A stretch of 14,787 bases of DNA from Bacteroidales bacterium (GTDB lineage Bacteria; Bacteroidota; Bacteroidia; Bacteroidales; UBA932): the NCBI GenBank assembly GCA_016295455.1, contig JAEDLE010000044.1:1-14787 (forward strand). Direction: 5' to 3'. Both the position numbers and the translations under genes were made by a program. The notes beneath the pieces are model-generated. The model worked only from the letters and a program-made list of their open reading frames with translations, made no database searches and had not been told where the DNA came from. Numbering within the stretch: position 1 is the first letter of the stretch; the number at the start of each line of letters is the position of its first letter. Below, piece by piece: positions 1 to 4,902 of this stretch.

Positions 1-1
1 T

Positions 2-55
2 TCCTCCAGCATAGTCACCCGCTCAGGTTTTGGATATTACCTTGAAAATGAATAG
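2..55 (+). CDS. C-terminal end of an OmpR/PhoB-family response regulator (partial)
   Basis: The window opens inside this gene. The frame starting at base 2 reads SSSIVTRSGFGYYLENE and then a TAG stop. The pattern I-x-T-R-x-G-x-G-Y-x-L-E is the usual end of the winged-helix DNA-binding domain of OmpR/PhoB regulators (final beta-hairpin, compare 'TVRGVGY'). The stop lies 6 bp before the start of the sensor kinase, the usual regulator-kinase operon order. By family knowledge it would be the DNA-binding output partner of that kinase. Only 17 codons are visible, so receiver domain and regulon cannot be judged. Confidence 0.75.
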   Translation, partial: SSSIVTRSGFGYYLENE

Positions 56-61
56 ATCGAT

Positions 62-1351
62 ATGAAACCCGCAACTCTGCATCTTACAAAAGGCTGGAGG
101 ATGTATTTTACCATCCTCGGTATCTTCCTCGTATATGCCGTAGTTTTCATCTCCTTCCAGAACGGAAGGGAGAAGCAGTTCAGGATTTCCCTTCTGGATG
201 CAAGGCTTCAGGAAATCAATCATGGTATAGCCATAGGCGTCGATCCGGACGACAGCATATCTATTGAAACCTGTATCCGTCTCATAGGACATCCGGGACT
301 CAGGGTAACCATTACGGACCTTTCAGGAAACGTTGTCTATGACAATGTACTGGAAGACCCGGTATCCATGCCGAACCACGCGGGCAGAAGGGAAATATCC
401 GACGCCCTCCGCGACGGCAAAGGCTATGACATAGTACGGCTCAGTGAAAGCACCAATGAGAAATATTTCTACTCGGCTACCAGTTTTCCTGAAAAGGGAT
501 TTGTGGTACGTACCGCGTTGCCATATGACCTTGACCTCTACCAGACCCTGAAAGCGGACCAGCATTTCATATGGCTCTCCCTGCTGGTGATAATCATATT
601 GTCTCTGGTGATGAGGGTATATGTCTCCCTTCTGGATGACAGCATACGCAAGGACAGGGATGAAGCCAACAGCCTCACCCGCAGACAGCTCACCCAGAAT
701 ATTTCGCACGAGCTCAAGACCCCGGTATCCAGTGTGCAGGGTTATATGGAGACCATACTCCAGAATCCGGAAATGGACCGCAAGACCGAGAGGGAATTTC
801 TTGAGAGGGGATTGGCTCAGACACGCAGGCTTACGGCTCTGCTGGAGGACCTTTCGACCCTCAACCGTCTCTGGGATGCCCCACAGTCCTGGACTTTCGG
901 AGCTGTTGACGTATCCCAGATGATGCAGAATCTTTCAAGTGACGTGATGGTACAGCTCGAACGTAAAGCAATGAGTTTCCACAATGAACTCCCGTTCGAC
1001 GTCATCATAAACGGTAACGAAAGCCTCATATACAGCATATTCCGCAACCTTGCAGACAACTCCATAGCCTATGCGGGACAGGGTACACGCATCTCAGTGT
1101 CCGCTCACCGTGATGGAGACGACTGGGTCTTCGAGTTTGCGGATAACGGACCGGGTGTTCCTAAAGAGCATCTGGAGCATCTCTTCGAACGTTTCTACAG
1201 GGTTGATTCCGGACGCAGCCGCAAGACAGGAGGCTCCGGTCTCGGCCTTGCCATTGTAAAGAATGCCGTTCAGTTCCATGGCGGCAGCGTTTCAGCCGTC
1301 AATGACCACGGACTGAAGTTTACCATACGTCTCCCGCGTTACAGGGCCTGA
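62..1351 (+). CDS. Membrane-bound sensor histidine kinase, PhoR-like
   Basis: This 429-residue protein is a classical two-component sensor. A membrane segment at about residues 14-32 and a second at about 168-190 enclose a periplasmic sensor region of some 135 residues that I cannot assign to a named fold. No clear HAMP domain separates the second segment from the kinase core. The H-box SHELKTPVSS places the phosphorylated histidine at His216. The ATPase part shows the N-box (RNLADNS, about 329-335), the G1 box DNGPGV (361-366), the F-box FERFYRVD (375-382) and the G2 box GGSGLGLAIVK (390-400), so it should be active. The H-box sequence and the short two-helix layout resemble PhoR-type kinases. 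It follows the response regulator by 6 bp and is surely co-transcribed with it. A later ATG at 101 would cut into the first membrane helix, so the first ATG is preferred. Phosphate sensing is inferred from family resemblance and the phosphate transporter 3.5 kb downstream, not proven. Confidence 0.9.
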   Translation: MKPATLHLTKGWRMYFTILGIFLVYAVVFISFQNGREKQFRISLLDARLQEINHGIAIGVDPDDSISIETCIRLIGHPGLRVTITDLSGNVVYDNVLEDPVSMPNHAGRREISDALRDGKGYDIVRLSESTNEKYFYSATSFPEKGFVVRTALPYDLDLYQTLKADQHFIWLSLLVIIILSLVMRVYVSLLDDSIRKDRDEANSLTRRQLTQNISHELKTPVSSVQGYMETILQNPEMDRKTEREFLERGLAQTRRLTALLEDLSTLNRLWDAPQSWTFGAVDVSQMMQNLSSDVMVQLERKAMSFHNELPFDVIINGNESLIYSIFRNLADNSIAYAGQGTRISVSAHRDGDDWVFEFADNGPGVPKEHLEHLFERFYRVDSGRSRKTGGSGLGLAIVKNAVQFHGGSVSAVNDHGLKFTIRLPRYRA

Positions 1352-1378
1352 CACGATACTGTGATAACTATGATACAG

Positions 1379-1408
1379 GAGAAGCCGTTCCGTCAGGATC
1401 GGCTTCTT
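1379..1408 (+). terminator. Hairpin terminator after the sensor kinase
   Basis: The arm AGAAGCCG (1380-1387) pairs perfectly with CGGCTTCT (1400-1407). After one T-T mismatch the stem continues with three more pairs and closes on the loop GTCA (1392-1395). It begins 28 bp after the kinase stop codon. The T-run behind it is poor (TCTTGC), so termination may be partial or helped by the next hairpin. Confidence 0.6.
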
Positions 1409-1429
1409 GCGTTCTGTGGAGGAGTCCTG

Positions 1430-1453
1430 ACCAAGGCCAAAGCCTTGGTTTTC
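1430..1453 (+). terminator. Second terminator-like hairpin
   Basis: ACCAAGGC (1430-1437) and GCCTTGGT (1442-1449) form a perfect 8-bp stem with a CAAA loop, followed directly by TTTTC. The T-run is better than that of the first hairpin. It could be the backup terminator of the regulator-kinase operon, or the degenerate left edge of the repeat array that follows. Confidence 0.45.
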
Positions 1454-1495
1454 GGGAGGGTTCTGGTTCAGGCCGAGGCCATGCCTTTATGGGAG

Positions 1496-1860
1496 GCCCT
1501 GATTCCGGCCATGGCGTTGCGGGTGGCCGGTATTGTGGAGAACGTTGCGGGTGCAGGGACAGTGCCATCCTCCTGGAACGGAGGGTGGCAATAGGCCGCT
1601 TCTATTCAGGGTAGGCGTTCCAGGTGGAGGGACAGTGCCATCCACCAGGAACGGAGGGTGGCAGTAGGCAACTTCTATTCATGGTGGGCGTGCCAGGTGG
1701 ACGCAAAAGACAAACACCGCGCAAGGGAATGTGCCTCTGGAGGCCGTGGAATGGGGTTAGCCTTGCTCGGTGAGGGGGAAATGGCTCCACCGAGCAAGCG
1801 GATGTGCTTCAGATAGCCTTGTGATGGGGATTGTCTTGCTCGGTGAATGACAGGACTTCT
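1496..1860. repeat. Degenerate tandem array with 73-bp period and internal inverted arms
   Basis: Four units are clear, starting near 1569, 1642, 1714 and 1787 (steps 73, 72, 73). A decayed fifth, 1496-1568, shares its right end with them. Blocks 1555-1627 and 1628-1700 match at 65 of 73 bases. Each unit has a left arm containing C(A/T)CC, a body of about 37 bp, a right arm containing GGTG, and a 14-15 bp spacer. The arms pair within a unit: CCTCCTGGAAC (1569) with GTTCCAGGTGG (1617), 10 of 11; CCACCAGGAAC (1642) with GTGCCAGGTGG (1690), 9 of 11; CACCGCGCAAG (1715) with CTTGCTCGGTG (1762), 10 of 11; CACCGAGCAAG (1788) with CTTGCTCGGTG (1835), 11 of 11. Arm sequence changes between the first and last pairs of units but stays complementary. 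The period is not a multiple of three and no convincing protein runs through it, so it is taken as non-coding. Family unknown. Confidence 0.75.
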
Positions 1861-1913
1861 ATCTTTTTTCATATCACATAAATCGATAAATTCAAAAAAA
1901 AGATACCGAAAAA

Positions 1914-1946
1914 TTTGGATGGGAAGATTTTTTTGTCATACCTTTG
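1914..1946 (+). promoter_or_regulatory. Bacteroidetes-type promoter for the pspC-domain gene
   Basis: TTTG at 1914-1917 and TACCTTTG at 1939-1946 match the -33 (TTTG) and -7 (TAnnTTTG) elements known for the primary sigma factor of Bacteroides, with 21 bp between them. The surrounding DNA (1861-2030) is strongly AT-rich. Transcription should start near 1950, leaving a leader of about 100 nt before the ATG at 2048. No other promoter is visible before 4783, so it probably serves both genes that follow. Confidence 0.7.
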
Positions 1947-1947
1947 C

Positions 1948-1971
1948 AGTGTATTAGCAAAGTAGTACACT
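1948..1971. promoter_or_regulatory. Imperfect palindrome at the expected transcription start (operator or 5' stem)
   Basis: AGTGTA (1948-1953) is inverted as TACACT (1966-1971). Two more pairs inside the arms, beyond one wobble position, make it a 24-bp imperfect palindrome. It starts 1 bp after the -7 box, where a repressor would block initiation or where the mRNA would begin with a stem-loop. PadR-type repressors often neighbour PspC genes in this phylum, but no such gene is in the window. Confidence 0.4.
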
Positions 1972-2047
1972 AAACAAATAAAACTTTAGTATACCTCATG
2001 GCAGAAATAGTCGAGAGAAATATTAACAATTAAAATGAATGTACGTT

Positions 2048-2245
2048 ATGAAGAAGAAACTTTTCCGAAGCAGAACTGACCGTAAGGTTGCCGGTGTATG
2101 CGGTGGTATTTCAGAGTATCTCGAGGTCGATCCGACTCTCATCCGCCTTTTCTGGCTTATCGCCATATTCTGTATGGGCGGAGGACTCCTTGCCTATCTC
2201 ATCGCATGGATTATCATTCCTGGTGAAAATGGTCAGAATGCCTGA
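2048..2245 (+). CDS. Small PspC-domain membrane protein
   Basis: The 65-residue product consists almost wholly of one PspC domain: a basic start (MKKKLFRSRTDRK), the motif VAGVCGGISEYLEVDPTLIRL at about 14-34, and a hydrophobic hairpin (LFWLIAIFCMGGGLLAYLIAWIIIP) in the inner membrane. In enterobacteria PspC belongs to the phage-shock membrane-stress response; the role of these minimal single-domain forms in Bacteroidetes is not well defined. The ATG at 2048 is chosen because family members begin M-K-K-x-L; an in-frame ATG at 2039 would add MYV. It stands about 100 nt behind a good promoter and 84 bp before the outer-membrane protein gene, with no terminator between, so both are probably in one transcript. 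The rest of the Psp system (PspA, PspF) is absent here. Confidence 0.9.
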   Translation: MKKKLFRSRTDRKVAGVCGGISEYLEVDPTLIRLFWLIAIFCMGGGLLAYLIAWIIIPGENGQNA

Positions 2246-2329
2246 TGACAGCAGCCGTGTCGATGCCTTGCCGCCTCTTGGACAGCATAGGCGCAAAATA
2301 ATGAATAGATGGTAGATAACGTGTGTGAA

Positions 2330-4783
2330 ATGAAAGCAATGAAGAGTATTGAAAAAATCGCGATGACAATCGCAGTGGTCATCCTCAGCACTTCAAGTGT
2401 TTTTGCGGCAAGGCAGGATGCGGCTCAAGTTAAGGGCAGGGTGCTCGACGCTTCGACTGGAGAGCCTCTTGGATGGGCTACGGTCGCCGTGATGGCGGCC
2501 GACAGCAGCCTTGTGGGCGGCATCGCCTGCGATGAGAACGGTAACTATACCCTCAGTCTGACTCCGGGAAGTTACACTCTGAATGCATCTCTTCTGGGAT
2601 ATGTGGATCAGAACCGTCAGGTCGAAGCCAAGCCCGGGATTACCGAAGTGCCCGATTTCAGGCTTGAAACAGATGCCCGCATGATATCCGGTGCCACAGT
2701 GACCGGGAAGGTCGCTCTCGTTGAGATGAAAGTGGACAAACTTGTGATGAATGTATCCCAGAGCGCCTTTGCACAGGGCAGCAACGCCCTCGATCTCATA
2801 CGCAAGGCTCCTGGGGTGACAGTTGACAAGGACGGAAATGTCAAGCTCAACGGCAAGAGTGTATCAATATGGATTGACGGACGTCCGTCATATGTTGACG
2901 GCAAGTCACTGGAGTCTCTCCTAAGGAGTACCAATGGCGAGAGCATAGACAAGTTTGAGATAATGGAGCATCCTTCCGCGAAGTACGATGCATCAGGACA
3001 GGGCGGCATCATCAACATCAAGACCAGGAAGAACCTGCTTGCAGGTCTCAACGGATCCCTCGGGCTCGGTGGCGGCGGAATGTATTTCGCAGAGCCTGAC
3101 CTCGCACCATGGCAGCAGACAGCCTGGCTGAACCTTGGCTACAGGACAAAGAAGACCAATACATTCTTCAGTATTTACGAAGGCTTCTACAACAACCATA
3201 TGCAGTTGCGCAATGACCTCACCATGCCTGAGAACGATTTCCACCAGCTGGGCAACACCACCCTCCTGAACTTCTATCACAACTACAATGTCAAACTCGG
3301 AAACGACTGGTTCATAGACGACAGGAACACTCTCGGAGTAATCCTCTACGTTCCCGGCGAGTACAGTACCACGGATTCCGATGCCAGCACCACTGAGCAG
3401 TGGCTGGGCGGCGAGAAGGTGATGACGATGAATTCGGTCATCGGCAATCTCCAGAAGAGCACCCAGTACACCGCAAACCTGAACTATACTCATATCTTTG
3501 ACGAGAGCCGCTCGGCGGAAATAACCACAAACCTTGATTGGTATCGCAGCAACGGTTCAGACCACAATACCCAGGAGGACGAAATCTTCTACGCCGGTCA
3601 GGACAGACCAGTGCCGGGCAGCAAGCTCATCGACTCCGGAAGAATATATGACATATACTCCGCAAAAGCTGATTATCAGACGGTTATAGCAGGTAGGTAT
3701 ATGCTGGAGGCGGGCGCCAAGTGGGCTCTTTCAGTGACCGACAACAATACCCTTGAGCAGCAGACAGGCATACCTGAGAATGACATCACATTCCGATACC
3801 GCGAGCACGTTGGTGCAGGTTATGTGTCCATGTCAGCTCAGTTCGGAAAGAAATTCTCCGCAAAGCTCGGACTCCGCGGTGAATACACCGACTCCTTCGG
3901 TGACTGGATCTCCGCAGGCGACTGCACTCGCAGACACTACTTCGATCTTTTCCCTACAGCGTATGTCGGCTTCACCCCGAATGAGAAACTCAGACTCTCC
4001 CTTTCTTACAGCAGGCGTATCGACCGCCCGGGTTACAGCAGACTCAACCCTGCCAAGACCTATATCGACTCCCGTACCTACCTTGTCGGCAATCCGGACA
4101 TACTTCCACAGTACAGTGATGACCTGAGCTTTATGGTCGGTCTGGGACAGCATCTCTCTCTGGCAGTCGGCTACAACAACACCGCAAACGCAATCTCCCA
4201 GATTCCTTCCTACACTTCTGACGGTACCCAGTACCTGACCTGGGGCAATTTCGGCAGGAACTCGATAGGATATGCAAGTTTCAGCGTGGCCTCCCTTCCG
4301 ATAACCGGATGGCTCAACTGGACCTTCACCGCGAACGCCCTCTACATCGATTCCCAAAGCAGCCTCTATGACCTGTCCAGCTCCCAGCTCGGAGCCCAGT
4401 CCTATATGGCCTTCTCCTTCATTCTCCCGAAGGATTGGAAGATAGAACTTGACGGAAATGCATCTACGGCAATGCGTATGGCGAACTATCATATACATCC
4501 GACCTTCGTGTCCAACCTTGCGGTCAAGAAGACAATGCTCGACAACCGGCTCACCCTCAGTTTCAGTCTTGACGACATATTCAGGACAAGCACCAACGAC
4601 ATAGATATGGAAGACGGCAGCGGAACGGGAACTATGTCGAAGATAGGGCAGAAGTACTACAACCAGAAGTTCCTCGTTGACCTGACCTGGAGTTTCGGAA
4701 AGGCGTCCTCGACACGTCATCGCAAGGTAGGCAACCTCGAGGAGATGTCCCGCGCGTCAGGTGGCAACGGCCTCGGCAAGTAG
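2330..4783 (+). CDS. Outer-membrane beta-barrel family protein (carboxypeptidase-regulatory-like domain, plug, barrel)
   Basis: This 817-residue protein looks like a TonB-dependent-receptor relative of the 'outer membrane beta-barrel family' type common in Bacteroidetes. It starts with a signal peptide (KSIEKIAMTIAVVILSTSS, likely cut after VFA at residue 26). A carboxypeptidase-regulatory-like domain follows at about 34-113 (VKGRVLDASTGEPLGWATV, GNYTLSL, LLGY). A plug-like region lies at about 133-231, including ALDLIRKAPGV, VSIWIDGRPSYVDGK, IMEHPSAKYDASGQGGIINI. A long barrel with many alternating aromatic strands reaches NQKFLVDLTWSFG near the end. About 25 polar residues trail the last strand. 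Ligand unknown: the family includes receptors and barrels of unproven function, and no SusD partner is adjacent. In-frame ATGs at 2309 and 2339 are alternatives; 2330 or 2339 gives a normal signal peptide. It is probably co-transcribed with the PspC gene. Confidence 0.88.
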   Translation: MKAMKSIEKIAMTIAVVILSTSSVFAARQDAAQVKGRVLDASTGEPLGWATVAVMAADSSLVGGIACDENGNYTLSLTPGSYTLNASLLGYVDQNRQVEAKPGITEVPDFRLETDARMISGATVTGKVALVEMKVDKLVMNVSQSAFAQGSNALDLIRKAPGVTVDKDGNVKLNGKSVSIWIDGRPSYVDGKSLESLLRSTNGESIDKFEIMEHPSAKYDASGQGGIINIKTRKNLLAGLNGSLGLGGGGMYFAEPDLAPWQQTAWLNLGYRTKKTNTFFSIYEGFYNNHMQLRNDLTMPENDFHQLGNTTLLNFYHNYNVKLGNDWFIDDRNTLGVILYVPGEYSTTDSDASTTEQWLGGEKVMTMNSVIGNLQKSTQYTANLNYTHIFDESRSAEITTNLDWYRSNGSDHNTQEDEIFYAGQDRPVPGSKLIDSGRIYDIYSAKADYQTVIAGRYMLEAGAKWALSVTDNNTLEQQTGIPENDITFRYREHVGAGYVSMSAQFGKKFSAKLGLRGEYTDSFGDWISAGDCTRRHYFDLFPTAYVGFTPNEKLRLSLSYSRRIDRPGYSRLNPAKTYIDSRTYLVGNPDILPQYSDDLSFMVGLGQHLSLAVGYNNTANAISQIPSYTSDGTQYLTWGNFGRNSIGYASFSVASLPITGWLNWTFTANALYIDSQSSLYDLSSSQLGAQSYMAFSFILPKDWKIELDGNASTAMRMANYHIHPTFVSNLAVKKTMLDNRLTLSFSLDDIFRTSTNDIDMEDGSGTGTMSKIGQKYYNQKFLVDLTWSFGKASSTRHRKVGNLEEMSRASGGNGLGK

Positions 4784-4820
4784 CCTGTCCCATGGGAGGA
4801 AACATCATCTGAACCGAATA

Positions 4821-4837
4821 TTAACAAAAAGTTAACA
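4821..4837 (+). promoter_or_regulatory. Candidate Pho box upstream of the phosphate transporter
   Basis: Two exact hexamers TTAACA (4821-4826 and 4832-4837) are separated by AAAAG, giving an 11-bp direct-repeat period, one helical turn. This equals the TTAACA-N5-TTAACA pattern bound by PhoP of Bacillus; OmpR/PhoB-family regulators generally bind such direct repeats. It lies 66 bp before the transporter ATG. Downstream, CATATTTG (4870-4877) differs from the -7 consensus TAnnTTTG by one base, and no -33 TTTG is correctly spaced, as expected for an activator-dependent promoter. The consensus in Bacteroidetes is not known to me, so the Pho role is inference. The same bases also hold the inverted repeat TTAAC/GTTAA, so a dimeric repressor is an alternative. 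Confidence 0.45.
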
Positions 4838-4902
4838 TTCACCATCGCCATGGTTTGGGATTATGTCCACATATTTGCGGATGTAATCTCAAACCGTTTG
4901 TA

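Noticed and set aside
1361..1594. Plus-strand 77-residue frame behind the kinase
   Set aside because: It runs through two terminator-like hairpins and into the repeat array, and its composition is biased with no recognisable domain.
1496..1860. CRISPR array or integron attC sites
   Set aside because: No identical 25-40 bp direct repeats with unique spacers and no cas genes. The arms do not match the attC core boxes (GTTRRRY / RYYYAAC), and there are no cassettes or integrase.
1602..1872. Two overlapping minus-strand frames of 62 and 65 residues with similar phrases (HRAR...)
   Set aside because: The similarity comes from the 73-bp DNA repeat appearing in different frames; the period is not a multiple of three, so no protein is being conserved.
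3833..4720. 295-residue minus-strand frame inside the barrel gene
   Set aside because: It is fully antisense to a well-supported protein with signal peptide and barrel strands, and shows no domain of its own.
4855..4902. TTG-initiated 16-residue extension of the phosphate transporter
   Set aside because: It would use a rare start and add a cysteine-rich stretch before the first membrane helix; ATG 4903 fits the family.
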